From Chloroflexota bacterium (GTDB taxonomy: Bacteria > Chloroflexota > Dehalococcoidia > Lucifugimonadales > UBA3495), in contig VXTR01000035.1 of NCBI GenBank assembly GCA_009837355.1, positions 54,762-118,761 on the forward strand: a stretch of DNA of 64,000 nt. Direction: 5' to 3'. A model generated the notes under the pieces. The model saw nothing but the letters and a program-made list of their open reading frames with translations. It ran no database searches and was not told the origin of the DNA. The position numbers and the translations under genes are program-made. Below, one piece after another: positions 22,708 to 32,242 of this stretch (position 1 is the first letter of the stretch; each line of letters begins with the position of its first letter).

Positions 22708-24555
22708 ATGCTGGCCATAAAGATTCTGGGGGCGATAGCCGCCGTCGTTGTCGTTGCCGTCGTGGCCGTGGGACTGGCGATGTACTTCCGGGTGGTTCCG
22801 ATACCGGGGCCGATTCTGGCGCTGCTGGTGGGCGCGAAACCGCCGGAATACTCGGCGCGCTACTATCCGCCGGATACGCTGTCCTACGCCTGGGTTACCC
22901 TGGTACCGGTGGATGAGCAGTTAAACGACATGCAGGACATCTGGGAACGGTTCAATGAATATCCCGCTTTCACTGTCCTCATTGAGGAGCTGCAGGAAGA
23001 CTTTGAAGACGAAACCGGCATCGATTTTGAGGACGAGGTACAAGCTTGGATCGGCCCGGAAATAGGCGCTGCCGTCATTCGATTAGACGTGCCAGGCGGA
23101 AGTCTCATGTCAATTGAGGACGGCGACGATATTGGGGAGGCTATAACCGCCGCGGTTACGGTGGGCGTACGCGACCAGGACGCCGCTGCCGACTTCCTGG
23201 TGAAGTGGCTGCGGTATATGTCCATTGAAAGTGATGCGGATTTTGCCGATGGCTCTTATCGAGGCTTCGATACGTGGGTTGACGAAAGCGCGTACCAAGC
23301 CTACGCCCTGGCCGGCGACTGGCTGGTGTACGCCACCGACGAGAAAACCCTGCACGACATCCTGAAGCGCATCGACGGCGACGACTCCGACTCGCTGGCC
23401 GAGCAGGACAACTTCCTGGCGGCGCAAACGGCCCTGCCGGAACGTCGCTTCTCCTCGGCCTATTTGGACTATGAGCAGGCTTTGGAGTTGGCGGAAGAAT
23501 TCACCCTGGGCCTCAGCCCATTGACGCCGGGAATGCCCGGCCCGACCGCATTCGCCAACCAGGCGCCGGCGTGGGTGGCCGGTTCAACAACGTGGGTTGA
23601 GCGCGGCATCGTTACCGAAACGGTTTCGCCGACCACTGCCGGGTTCGGGCTGGAGCCGGGAGAACTGCAGGAGCCGGCCGACCTGCTGCCTGATGATACC
23701 CTGGGCTTCATCGCCGGAGCCTTTGACCCAAACGTTGACCACTGGCGGGTCGCCCTGGCCGAGTACCGGCTGGCGGACGCACTGCCCTGGCCGGAACTGA
23801 TCGATGAAATCAACGCCGGCCTGGCCGAAGCGGCGCCGGACCGCCACATTGCGCTGGGCGACGACGCGACGCTGGCGGACGCCCTGGACGCCGGCCTGGA
23901 GGCGGTGGCAGAAATCACCGGCATTGACTTGGAGGGAGATTTCTTCGACCATCTGGCCGGCGAGTCAATACTGGCGGTGCGCGAGTTTGACTTTGACGCC
24001 GTGGAGGACGACCCGGCAGCCAACGCGGTCGAGGCCGTGATGATGTTGTCCTACGAGGAAGTTGGCAAAGACGACCTGTCCGATACCATGAGCGAAGTCG
24101 CCGACCTGCTGGAGGAGTACGTCGGCCTGGTCGCCGACCGGGTTGACGTCGGCGCGGATGATGACGCCGTGGTGTTCGAACTGGGCCTGTTGGGAATGAT
24201 GATGACGGATTCGTTTGGCTACCGGCCCGGCTACGTGCTGCATGACCAGTACCTGACCATAGGCACCACGGAGCAAGCCCTGGAGACTATCGTGGGGATC
24301 CAAAACGGCCGGGGAGCGAGCCTGTCGTCCGATGCCGAGTACCGACGGGCGGTGAGCCATCTCGCCGGCGGACGGCAGTTGCTGGGCTACGTTGACGCAC
24401 ACGGCATCATCGCGCAGCTGGACGCCGACGAGCTGGGCCTGGAACCGGGCGATTATCGCCTCTTGCAGGAGGGAATCGGTGTAGTGGGTTTCGGCGTCGC
24501 CAGCGGGGACGAGTACGACCGGGGCGTCGCGGTGCTGACGCTGTTCCCGGAGTAA
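22708..24555 (+). CDS. DUF3352-like membrane-anchored protein
   Basis: N-terminal TM; YYPPDTLSYAWVTL; GGGAGA ribosome-binding site before ATG. Confidence 0.7.
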   Translation: MLAIKILGAIAAVVVVAVVAVGLAMYFRVVPIPGPILALLVGAKPPEYSARYYPPDTLSYAWVTLVPVDEQLNDMQDIWERFNEYPAFTVLIEELQEDFEDETGIDFEDEVQAWIGPEIGAAVIRLDVPGGSLMSIEDGDDIGEAITAAVTVGVRDQDAAADFLVKWLRYMSIESDADFADGSYRGFDTWVDESAYQAYALAGDWLVYATDEKTLHDILKRIDGDDSDSLAEQDNFLAAQTALPERRFSSAYLDYEQALELAEEFTLGLSPLTPGMPGPTAFANQAPAWVAGSTTWVERGIVTETVSPTTAGFGLEPGELQEPADLLPDDTLGFIAGAFDPNVDHWRVALAEYRLADALPWPELIDEINAGLAEAAPDRHIALGDDATLADALDAGLEAVAEITGIDLEGDFFDHLAGESILAVREFDFDAVEDDPAANAVEAVMMLSYEEVGKDDLSDTMSEVADLLEEYVGLVADRVDVGADDDAVVFELGLLGMMMTDSFGYRPGYVLHDQYLTIGTTEQALETIVGIQNGRGASLSSDAEYRRAVSHLAGGRQLLGYVDAHGIIAQLDADELGLEPGDYRLLQEGIGVVGFGVASGDEYDRGVAVLTLFPE

Positions 24556-24611
24556 CATTCTCCCCGGTGCTATAATCACGCATCGGTTGTAGAGGCAAGG
24601 GAGAGCATACG

Positions 24612-24977
24612 ATGGGCGTGACCTATGCCAGAGGCAGCATATCCGGGCGAGGTGAAACGCGGGAGTTCGACTTCCTGGTGGATACCGGCGCAACTTGGGT
24701 AGGCATTCCACAGGCCGACATTGACGCTTTGGGATTGGACACCGTTCCCAACGCCAGCGCCGCCCTGATGACGGCTGACGGCTCCGTCAGCCACACACCG
24801 ATTTACATTGCCGTCGGTATGTTGGAGGGCGCCGGTTTCGTCAACGGGGCCGTGCCGGCAGCGGTTCCCCTGGTGGGATACAAGCTACTGCAGGACCTGG
24901 GGTTCAAGGTTGACCTTGTCAACGAGCGAATCGAGAAGCGCCCGGACGACGAGATAGGGCCGCCGTTCCTGCTGTAA
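24612..24977 (+). CDS. Clan AA retroviral-like aspartic protease
   Basis: FDFLVDTGATWVGIPQADIDALGL catalytic DTGA motif. Confidence 0.85.
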   Translation: MGVTYARGSISGRGETREFDFLVDTGATWVGIPQADIDALGLDTVPNASAALMTADGSVSHTPIYIAVGMLEGAGFVNGAVPAAVPLVGYKLLQDLGFKVDLVNERIEKRPDDEIGPPFLL

Positions 24978-25247
24978 CTACCCGCCGCCGATGGCGGGGA
25001 GGAAGTGCATCTCGCTGTCCTCGCTGACGCGCTCCATCAAGCCCAGCTGGCTCACGTCGCCATCCACGATGACGGCCAGGCCGGGGGTTATGTCGTCCAA
25101 CTCCTCGTCGTAGAGGAGTTCCTTCATGCCGGGGTGCATCCGCTCCAGGTTGTTGATGACCTGGCGAACGGTGGCCCCTTCCACCTGCACGCGGTCGGGC
25201 GCGCCGGTGATGCGCTGCATCTGGGCGGGTATCCAAACGTCGGGCAT
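24978..25247 (-). CDS. MoaD/ThiS-like ubiquitin-fold protein
   Basis: VEGATVRQVINNLERMHPGMKELL...FLPAIGGG; C-terminal GGG. Confidence 0.85.
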   Translation of the reverse strand: MPDVWIPAQMQRITGAPDRVQVEGATVRQVINNLERMHPGMKELLYDEELDDITPGLAVIVDGDVSQLGLMERVSEDSEMHFLPAIGGG

Positions 25248-25266
25248 TTTGGCACCTATTATTGCA

Positions 25267-25294
25267 GTAGGGGCGAAGAATTCTTCGCCCCTAC
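25267..25294. repeat. Perfect 28-nt palindrome GTAGGGGCGAAGAATTCTTCGCCCCTAC
   Basis: Exact self-complementarity; intergenic. Confidence 0.9.
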
Positions 25295-25301
25295 CCATCT
25301 G

Positions 25302-27623
25302 CTACTTTCCGTTCTTTTCCCACAGAGCTTCCAACACGTTGCCGGGATTCATGGGCAGGACGGTCAGGCGGACGCCGATGGCGTCGTAGATGGCGTTGGC
25401 GATGGCGGCCATCGGAGGCACGATGGGCACCTCGCCGACGCCGCGGACGCCGAAGGGATGGTTGGGGTTGTCCACTTCTACGATGCAGGTGTCAATCATG
25501 GGCAGGTCCAGGCTGGTGGGCATCCGGTAGTCCAGGAAGCTGGAGTTGACCATGTGGCCCTGATCGTTGGTGTAATACTCCTCGTTGAGCGCCCAGCCGA
25601 TGCCCTGCACGGCGCCGCCCTGAATCTGTCCCTCCACGTAGGAAGGGTGGATGGCCTTGCCGGCGTCCTGAATGGCGGTGTAGCGGACGATTTCCACCTT
25701 GCCGGTATCCTCGTCAACCTCAACGTCCACGATGTGAACGCCGATGCAGGGGCCGGCGCCGCCGGGGTTGACGCCGCCGCGCCCGACGATGGGCCCGCCG
25801 GTGGGAACCTGGCGAGCGGCCAGCTGCTGGAAGGTCATCTGCAACTGGTCGTCGGCGCGGTGCTTGAGCACGCCGTCCTCGTAGAGCACGTCTTCCGCCT
25901 CAACCTCCCAGATGCGGGCGGCGCGGGCAATCATCTGCTGTTTCACGTCCTGGGCGGCGGTGTAGGCGGCGTACCCCGTCTTGAAGGTAACGCTGCTGCC
26001 GCCGGTATTGGAGGTAAAGCCGATGCTGTCGGTGTCGCCGATTTGCGGGTTCACGTCTTCCACGGGAATGCCCAGCACCTCGGCCAGCTGTTGGGACACT
26101 GAGGCCCGGGTGCCGCCGATATCGGGAGAACCTTCGGTGAGGGTGACAGTCCCGTCGGGGTTGACCAGGGCGACGGCGGCCGACGGGCCGGTGTTGTTGC
26201 CCCAGAACCCAGAGGCCACGCCGCGGCCATGACGCTTGCCTTTAGGAGCGCCGTAGTGCGGGTGGGACTTGGTCGCTTCCAGGGTTTCAACGTAGCCGAC
26301 TTTGGGGGTCAACGGGCCGGTGGGACGACGGGTGCCTTCCCTGGCGCTGTTCATCAGGCGCAGGTCGATGGCGTCGATGCCCAGCTTTTCGGCCAGTTCG
26401 TCCAGCGCCACTTCCACGCAGTAGGCCGCCGCCGGCGAGCCGGGGGCGCGGTAGGCTGCCGTCTTGGGGCGGTTGACCACGATGTCGTAGCCTTCAATCC
26501 AGGTGTTGGCGATGTCGTAGGCCGCCAGCACGCAGTTGGCCCCACCGGCTACGGGTGAACCGGGGAAAGCGCCGGCCTCAAAAATCAGGTGCACCTCGGC
26601 GGCGGTGATTTTGCCGTCGTTGGTGGCGCCAATCTTGCAGGATATTTCAGTGCCGGAGGTGGGGCCGGTGGCTTCAAAGACCTCGGTGCGGTTCATGGCC
26701 AACTTGACCGGCGCGTGGGCCTTGCGGGCCAGTAGCGCGGCCACCGGCTCCATATAGACGGCCAGCTTGGCGCCGAAACCGCCGCCGATTTCCATGGGAA
26801 TCGCCTTGACCTTGGACACGGGGATGCCCACCAGCCGGGCTGTGTGGTCGCGAACGGTGAAGTGTCCCTGGCTGCTGGACCAGATGGTGAGGCTGCCGTC
26901 GTCGTGCCACATGGCGGTGCCGGCGTGAGGTTCAATGTAACCCTGGTGCACGGCAGAGGTGGACACGCTGCGCTCGACGATAACGTCGGCCTCGGCAAAG
27001 CCGGCGTCCATATCACCCATGCGGAACTCAAAGTGGTTGGCTACGTTGGTGCCGGCGCTGTCATCGTCGTCGTCCAGCACGCCGCCGGCGCGGGTGCCGG
27101 CGGTGTGGAAGGCGGCGAGACGCTCGTGAATCAGGGTAGCTTCGTCGGCCATGGCCTCGCGGGCGTGCATCACCGGCGGCAGTACTTCGTACTCCACCTC
27201 AATCCGCGACAGGGCTTCTTCGGCCAGGTGGGCGTTGACCGCGGCAACGGCGGCGATGGCGTGGCCCTTGTACAGCGCCTTGTCCTGGGCCATGATATTG
27301 TTGCTCAGGAACTTGAAGTTAATCATCGCGCCTTCGGCCAGGTCTGACGCACGGCCAGTGGGTTCAACGATGTCGGAGCCCGTAACCACGGCGCGTACGC
27401 CGGGCACGGCCTCGGCCTTGCTGGTGTCGATGGACCTAATGCGGGCGTGGGCGTGAGGGCTGCGCAGCACCTTGCCGTAGAGCATACCGGGCAGGTTCAG
27501 GTCGGCACTGTAGCGGGCCAGCCCGGTTACCTTGTCCGCCCCGTCGTGGCGGATGGGGCGGGTGCCAACGACCTTGTACTCCTTGTCGCTAGTCAAAACC
27601 ATGTTGGGGGTGTAGTCCGGCAT
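25302..27623 (-). CDS. Xanthine dehydrogenase/CoxL-family molybdopterin-binding subunit
   Basis: VGTRPIRHDGADKVTGLARYSADL, MEIGGGFGAKL, AAYRAPGSPAAAYCVE, GVRGVGEVP. Confidence 0.93.
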   Translation of the reverse strand: MPDYTPNMVLTSDKEYKVVGTRPIRHDGADKVTGLARYSADLNLPGMLYGKVLRSPHAHARIRSIDTSKAEAVPGVRAVVTGSDIVEPTGRASDLAEGAMINFKFLSNNIMAQDKALYKGHAIAAVAAVNAHLAEEALSRIEVEYEVLPPVMHAREAMADEATLIHERLAAFHTAGTRAGGVLDDDDDSAGTNVANHFEFRMGDMDAGFAEADVIVERSVSTSAVHQGYIEPHAGTAMWHDDGSLTIWSSSQGHFTVRDHTARLVGIPVSKVKAIPMEIGGGFGAKLAVYMEPVAALLARKAHAPVKLAMNRTEVFEATGPTSGTEISCKIGATNDGKITAAEVHLIFEAGAFPGSPVAGGANCVLAAYDIANTWIEGYDIVVNRPKTAAYRAPGSPAAAYCVEVALDELAEKLGIDAIDLRLMNSAREGTRRPTGPLTPKVGYVETLEATKSHPHYGAPKGKRHGRGVASGFWGNNTGPSAAVALVNPDGTVTLTEGSPDIGGTRASVSQQLAEVLGIPVEDVNPQIGDTDSIGFTSNTGGSSVTFKTGYAAYTAAQDVKQQMIARAARIWEVEAEDVLYEDGVLKHRADDQLQMTFQQLAARQVPTGGPIVGRGGVNPGGAGPCIGVHIVDVEVDEDTGKVEIVRYTAIQDAGKAIHPSYVEGQIQGGAVQGIGWALNEEYYTNDQGHMVNSSFLDYRMPTSLDLPMIDTCIVEVDNPNHPFGVRGVGEVPIVPPMAAIANAIYDAIGVRLTVLPMNPGNVLEALWEKNGK

Positions 27624-27730
27624 CGGCGAATCCTCCGTTGAAACTATCAAGCGGGCAAATGAGGGCCGGGGCGTCCCGGCGGGCCTATGATAGCATAGCG
27701 ATAGAACCAGTGGCACCGGGAGAGTCGAAT

Positions 27731-28618
27731 ATGGACACCATTATAATCAAGGGATGCTTGAACGGCAGTCGGGGACGGGAACATAACCCCAACGTGCCCT
27801 GGACGCCGGAAGAAGTGGCGCAGGAAGCAGTGCGCTGCTACGAGGCCGGCGCGTCCATCGTGCACTTCCACGCGCGGACGCCGGACGGCGGCATCAGCTA
27901 CGACCCTGCCTGGTACGCGCAGACCGACGCCATGATTCGCGCGCAGTGCGACCTGGCGCTGAACCACACCACGGCACGGCGGGCCGACGTGCCGGTGGAG
28001 GCGGTAACGCGCTACCTGCTGGAAACGCCGCAGCCGGTGGAGATGGTGTCGCTGAACCTGGGCATGGGCGTGCGCTGGGGCATCAATCCCGAAACCGGGC
28101 AGCGACGGACTTCTATCACCCCGAACTCCTTTGAGGACATCACCGCAACGCTGGACGCCTGCTACCAGCGGGGCACCTTCCCGGAGCCGGCGGTGCACGA
28201 CATGGGCGACCTGAACAACGCCTTCACCCTGATGGAGGAGGGCTACATCAAGGATACCCGCTATTTCCTGGTGGAACCGGGCGCGCACTGGGGCGACGGC
28301 CGGCAGGCCATGGTGGGCTCGCCGCGAAACTACACGCTGATTGCCGAAACCATCCGCGAGCGATACCCCGAATCCACCTGGCTGGCGCACAGCAGCCTGG
28401 GCCAGACCTTCCCGCTGTGCGCCATTGCCATCGCTACCGGGGCGCACATCCGGGTGGGGTTTGAGGACAGCCCCTATCTGCCCAACAACCCGCAGCCCAA
28501 GTCCAACGCCGAGTATATCGAGTGGGCGGTAACCATGGCGCGGCTGCACGGCCGGGAGCCGGCCACGCCGCAGCAGGCGCGGGATATGCTGGGCCTGATA
28601 CCGTTTCCGGGGGCGTAG
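27731..28618 (+). CDS. BKACE family (3-keto-5-aminohexanoate cleavage enzyme-like)
   Basis: IIIKGCLNGSRGREHNPNVPWTPEEVAQEAVRCYEAGASIVHFHAR; IRVGFEDSPY. Confidence 0.9.
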   Translation: MDTIIIKGCLNGSRGREHNPNVPWTPEEVAQEAVRCYEAGASIVHFHARTPDGGISYDPAWYAQTDAMIRAQCDLALNHTTARRADVPVEAVTRYLLETPQPVEMVSLNLGMGVRWGINPETGQRRTSITPNSFEDITATLDACYQRGTFPEPAVHDMGDLNNAFTLMEEGYIKDTRYFLVEPGAHWGDGRQAMVGSPRNYTLIAETIRERYPESTWLAHSSLGQTFPLCAIAIATGAHIRVGFEDSPYLPNNPQPKSNAEYIEWAVTMARLHGREPATPQQARDMLGLIPFPGA

Positions 28619-28633
28619 GGCGAATCCAAAGCC

Positions 28634-29430
28634 TTAATCAATCCGCCGCCCCCGCCAGTATTGCGCCGGGCGTTCACGGCCGCCGTACCCGCCGCCGTAG
28701 CCCGACGAGTCCCGGCGAAGCATCTTGACCGCCGCGCCCACGACTACCCCCACCACGAACCCGCCGATGTGGGCGAAGAACGCTGTGCTCACCTGGTCGC
28801 TGACGCCGATGGACAGCAGCCCCTGTATCGTTTGCAGGCCAATCCAGATGAGCAGCAGCCATGCGGCCCGCAGCTCCACGACGGTTATCAGGATGTAGAT
28901 AATCAGCGTGCGGATGCGGTTGCGCGGATAGAGCAGCAGATAAGCGCCCATCACACCGGAAATCGCGCCGCTGGCGCCCACCAGCGGAGTCTGCGACGAC
29001 GGGTCGATGGCGAAGTGCGCCAGCGTGGCCAACACCCCGGCCACCAGGTAAAACACCAGGTATTTGACGTGGCCGAAGGTGTCCTCGATGTTGTCGCCGA
29101 ACACCCACAGGAACAGCATATTGCCGATGAAGTGCATCAGCCCGCCGTGGATGAACATGCACGTCAGCAGGGTTGCCCAGGTAGGGATGGGCGAGGCGAT
29201 GTCGATGCCGCCGGGCAGGATTTGATAAGCCTGGCCCGACGATAGCTCGGCGGGAATGAAGCCGAACTTCAGGAAGAATACGAGAATGCCGAGGGTGTCG
29301 CCGCCGAACAGGAAACCAAAACCGCCGACGCCAATCTCGTAGAGAAAAACAGGGTGTTCAGCCCCAGCAGGGTGAAGTTGACGAAAGGGACGCTGCCATG
29401 GGGACGCCCGGCGTCGGATATAGGCAGCAC
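28634..29430 (-). pseudogene. Rhomboid family intramembrane protease, frameshifted (or sequencing error)
   Basis: GASGAISGVMGAYLL catalytic GxS and HIGGF; N-terminus VLPISDAGRPHGSVPFVNFTLLGLNTL is in a different frame from LYEIGVGGFGFLFGG; break at T5 run 29345-29349. Confidence 0.8.
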
Positions 29431-29436
29431 GGCTGA

Positions 29437-30144
29437 CTAGCCGGTCGCCCCGGCGATGTCTTCGGCGGCGTGGGCGATGATTTCAGCAGCGGTGGTCTGG
29501 GAAATCCTGCCGATGTTGAGCATCAGGTGGAACTTGGTGGGGTCGTTGGCATCGGTGCGGAAGAACTTGCGGTAAAAGGTTACCCGAGCGTTTTCCAGCT
29601 CCTCGGCATAGGCGCGCGCCTCTTCGTTGGAGAAGTGCTCGCGCTTGGCCATGGTGTCGATGCGCACGTCCATGGGGGCGACCAGGCCGACGTGAATCAC
29701 GCCCGGCGTGTCGGCCAGTATCATGTTGCTGCCGCGCCCGATGATGACCACGTCGCCGCCCTCGGCCAGTTCCTTGACCACCGAGGTGGTCGCGTCGATA
29801 AAAGCGCGGTCATGAACCGGGGAATTGGCCGCGGCGTCGGAGACCAACTCGGTGTAGGCTTCGGCCGGCAGCATCTCGATGCCGCGGCCGAAGTATGGAT
29901 CGGCGCCGGCGCCGGCCACGGCGGAACGCTCCAGGACACCCTGCATGAAGCGGGCCACCTTTTCCCGGAAGGGTACAATCCGCTGCTCTTTTTCAATCAG
30001 CTGGCTCACCGGGGAGCCGACCAGGCGCGCCGCTTCGGAGAAGATGTAGCGGTCAACGTAGTTCAGGCCCATGTTCTGGGCGACCTGGTGGCCGATTTCC
30101 AGGGTGCCGCTGCCAATTACCCCGTTGATGGTGATGACCGGCAT
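29437..30144 (-). CDS. Cytidylate kinase-like protein
   Basis: MPVITINGVIGSGTLEIGHQVAQNMGLNYVDRYIFSEAAR...VVIIGRGSNMIL. Confidence 0.8.
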   Translation of the reverse strand: MPVITINGVIGSGTLEIGHQVAQNMGLNYVDRYIFSEAARLVGSPVSQLIEKEQRIVPFREKVARFMQGVLERSAVAGAGADPYFGRGIEMLPAEAYTELVSDAAANSPVHDRAFIDATTSVVKELAEGGDVVIIGRGSNMILADTPGVIHVGLVAPMDVRIDTMAKREHFSNEEARAYAEELENARVTFYRKFFRTDANDPTKFHLMLNIGRISQTTAAEIIAHAAEDIAGATG

Positions 30145-30173
30145 GGTTATTCCTCCGTCCCCGTTCCCGCGCG

Positions 30174-30761
30174 TTACGCGCCGTACTGTGCCAGGACCCG
30201 GCTGCGGCGCCGGCTGTATTCGTCGGTCAGCAGACCCATGGCGAAAGAATCGTACCAGTTGCCATCCTTGCGGTGGGTGCGGCGCAGGTGGCCTTCCAGG
30301 ACAAAGCCCAGGTGACGGAACATCTGCAAGGCGTGTTCGTTGTACTCGGGCACGTCCACCCAAACCCGGTGCAGTTCCAGGCTGTCGAAGGCCTCGTCCA
30401 GCATCGCTACCAGGGCGGCGGTGCCGTAGTGATGGTGCCAGAGGTCCTTGCGGCCGATGAGGATGAACAGTTGCGCCTCTTCCAGGGGCCACTCTACGAG
30501 CAGTTGCCCTTCACCGATGTGGGACTCATCGGTGGAGTAGATTGAGTAGATGCGCCGTTCGTCCTGGTTGAAAATCTGGTTCCATTCGTCATCGTTGGCG
30601 CTCTCAACCTGCTCGGGCGCATAACCGATGTGCATGGGGTGCCCGTCCGAGTCGTCGGTGCCGTACCAGAGCGAACTGATTTCAGGGTCGCGGAGCCAGT
30701 CCCGGATGCGGGTAACATCCTCCCGGGAAACGGCCGTAGTGAGGCTAACCTGTGGGAACAT
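30174..30761 (-). CDS. GNAT family N-acetyltransferase
   Basis: HHYGTAALVAMLDEAFDSLELHRVWVDVPEYNEHALQMFRHLGFVLEG (RimJ/RimL-like). Confidence 0.9.
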   Translation of the reverse strand: MFPQVSLTTAVSREDVTRIRDWLRDPEISSLWYGTDDSDGHPMHIGYAPEQVESANDDEWNQIFNQDERRIYSIYSTDESHIGEGQLLVEWPLEEAQLFILIGRKDLWHHHYGTAALVAMLDEAFDSLELHRVWVDVPEYNEHALQMFRHLGFVLEGHLRRTHRKDGNWYDSFAMGLLTDEYSRRRSRVLAQYGA

Positions 30762-30820
30762 GGTCGGTCTCCTCGAATGCGATGGCGATAACGTCGGATA
30801 TTCAGGTGGACTTCGTAATG

Positions 30821-30899
30821 CCGTTATGAGCGTTGGCTTGGGCTGATTATAACACGGGGCGCGTTCCGTTATGACAATAGAACTGCGTTGCCGTTATGA
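30821..30899 (-). promoter_or_regulatory. Promoter of the acetyltransferase with three TCATAACGG direct repeats
   Basis: CCGTTATGA (plus) at 30821, 30866, 30891; TATAAT (minus) at 30852-30847, TTGTCA at 30877-30872, spacer 19. Confidence 0.5.
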
Positions 30900-30940
30900 A
30901 AACAGGGGCGAACCCGCCATTGGCTGATTCGCCCCTGTTT
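30900..30940. terminator. Terminator-like hairpin downstream of DAHP synthase
   Basis: Perfect 13-bp arms AAACAGGGGCGAA/TTCGCCCCTGTTT, 15-nt loop, T-rich on the minus strand. Confidence 0.65.
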
Positions 30941-30968
30941 GAAGAAACCGGATGTTGGTGCGGCAAGG

Positions 30969-32018
30969 TCAGCCCAGTTCGTCGTAGGCCCACTCCAGCA
31001 GGTTCACCGTTTCCTCCCATCCGATGCAGGAGTCGGTGATGGATACGCCATATTCCAGCGTGGACGGGTCCGAGCCCAGCTTCTGCGCCCCGGGGTTGAT
31101 GTTGCTTTCCAGCATCGCGCCGACCAGGTTCGCGTTGCCGCCGACCCGCTGGCCCAGCACGTCCTTAAAGGCGATGTGCTGCCGGGTGTGGTCCTTGTTG
31201 GAGTTGCCGTGGCTGCAATCCACCACAATGTTGGAAGGAGCGTCGGCCTTGCGCAGCGCCTCGGCGGCGACGGCGATGGAGCGGGCGTCATAGTTGGTGC
31301 CGCTGCGTCCGCCGCGCATCACCAGGTGGCAGTTCCGGTTGCCCTTGGTTTCCACAATGGATGCCTTTCCATCATGGTCAATGCCCAGGAACGCCTGCGG
31401 CGTGGCCGCCGCCACCAGGGCGTCGACCGCCGTTTGCGGGTCGCCGTCGGTGCCGTTCTTGAAGCCGACGGGCATGGACAGCCCGGAGGCCATCTGCCGG
31501 TGAGTCTGGCTTTCGGTGGTGCGCGCGCCAATGGCAGCCCAGGTCACCAGGTCGGCAAAGTACTGAGGAGCGATGGGGTCCAGGAACTCAGTGGCGGAGT
31601 AGAGACCGGCTTCGGCGATTTCCATGAGCAGGCGGCGGGCGCGATGCAGGCCGTCCTCAATCTCGTAGGTGTCGTTGAGGTTGGGGTCGTAAATCAGCCC
31701 CTTCCAGCCCACGGTGGTGCGCGGCTTTTCAAAATAGACGCGCATCACCACCATGATGCGGTCGCTCACCTGCTCCGCCAGCGGCTTCAGGCGCCTGACG
31801 TAGTCCAGCGCCGTCGAATGGTCGTGGATGGAGCAGGGCCCGACAATGAGCGCAAACCGTTCGTCCTCGTGGTTCAGCACCGCTTCCAGCTGCCGGCGTC
31901 CTTCCAGCACGGTGGACTCGGCAGCAGGAGAGAGCGGGATGCTGGCCTCCAGTTCCGATGGGCGAATCAGTGCGTTGTTGCTCACGACGTTCACATCCTT
32001 GGCTTGTAGCGTTGCCAT
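30969..32018 (-). CDS. aroG: 3-deoxy-7-phosphoheptulonate synthase (class I DAHP synthase)
   Basis: LIVGPCSIHD, MRVYFEKPRTTVGWKGLIYDP, RGGRSGTNYD, DCSHGNSNKD. Confidence 0.96.
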   Translation of the reverse strand: MATLQAKDVNVVSNNALIRPSELEASIPLSPAAESTVLEGRRQLEAVLNHEDERFALIVGPCSIHDHSTALDYVRRLKPLAEQVSDRIMVVMRVYFEKPRTTVGWKGLIYDPNLNDTYEIEDGLHRARRLLMEIAEAGLYSATEFLDPIAPQYFADLVTWAAIGARTTESQTHRQMASGLSMPVGFKNGTDGDPQTAVDALVAAATPQAFLGIDHDGKASIVETKGNRNCHLVMRGGRSGTNYDARSIAVAAEALRKADAPSNIVVDCSHGNSNKDHTRQHIAFKDVLGQRVGGNANLVGAMLESNINPGAQKLGSDPSTLEYGVSITDSCIGWEETVNLLEWAYDELG

Positions 32019-32075
32019 ATTGTGTCTCCTCTCTGGATGCTGCTGTGGTTGCGCCGGCCGGCTGGTCAATCAAAA

Positions 32076-32106
32076 AGGACTTCAGCCTGCGTCCGGCTGA
32101 AGTCCT
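32076..32106 (-). terminator. Candidate attenuator terminator in the DAHP synthase leader
   Basis: Perfect 12-bp stem AGGACTTCAGCC/GGCTGAAGTCCT, 7-nt loop, followed by TTTT on the minus strand, 58 nt before the structural ATG. Confidence 0.85.
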
Positions 32107-32128
32107 GCCAAAGTGGTCGTAACCAGGG

Positions 32129-32233
32129 TTATTGGGCTTCACACGCCGGCTCTCCGCTGACCGCGCTGCGGTAAGCGTAAAAGTAAAACGGGCGATAATA
32201 CCCAAAGTTGATTTGGCGCTGGACGGAAATCAT
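32129..32233 (-). CDS. Candidate Phe/Tyr leader peptide MISVQRQINFGYYRPFYFYAYRSAVSGEPACEAQ
   Basis: 35-codon ORF (34 aa + stop) between promoter and terminator; 8 of residues 10-21 are Phe/Tyr. Confidence 0.8.
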   Translation of the reverse strand: MISVQRQINFGYYRPFYFYAYRSAVSGEPACEAQ

Positions 32234-32242
32234 TGCACCAAG

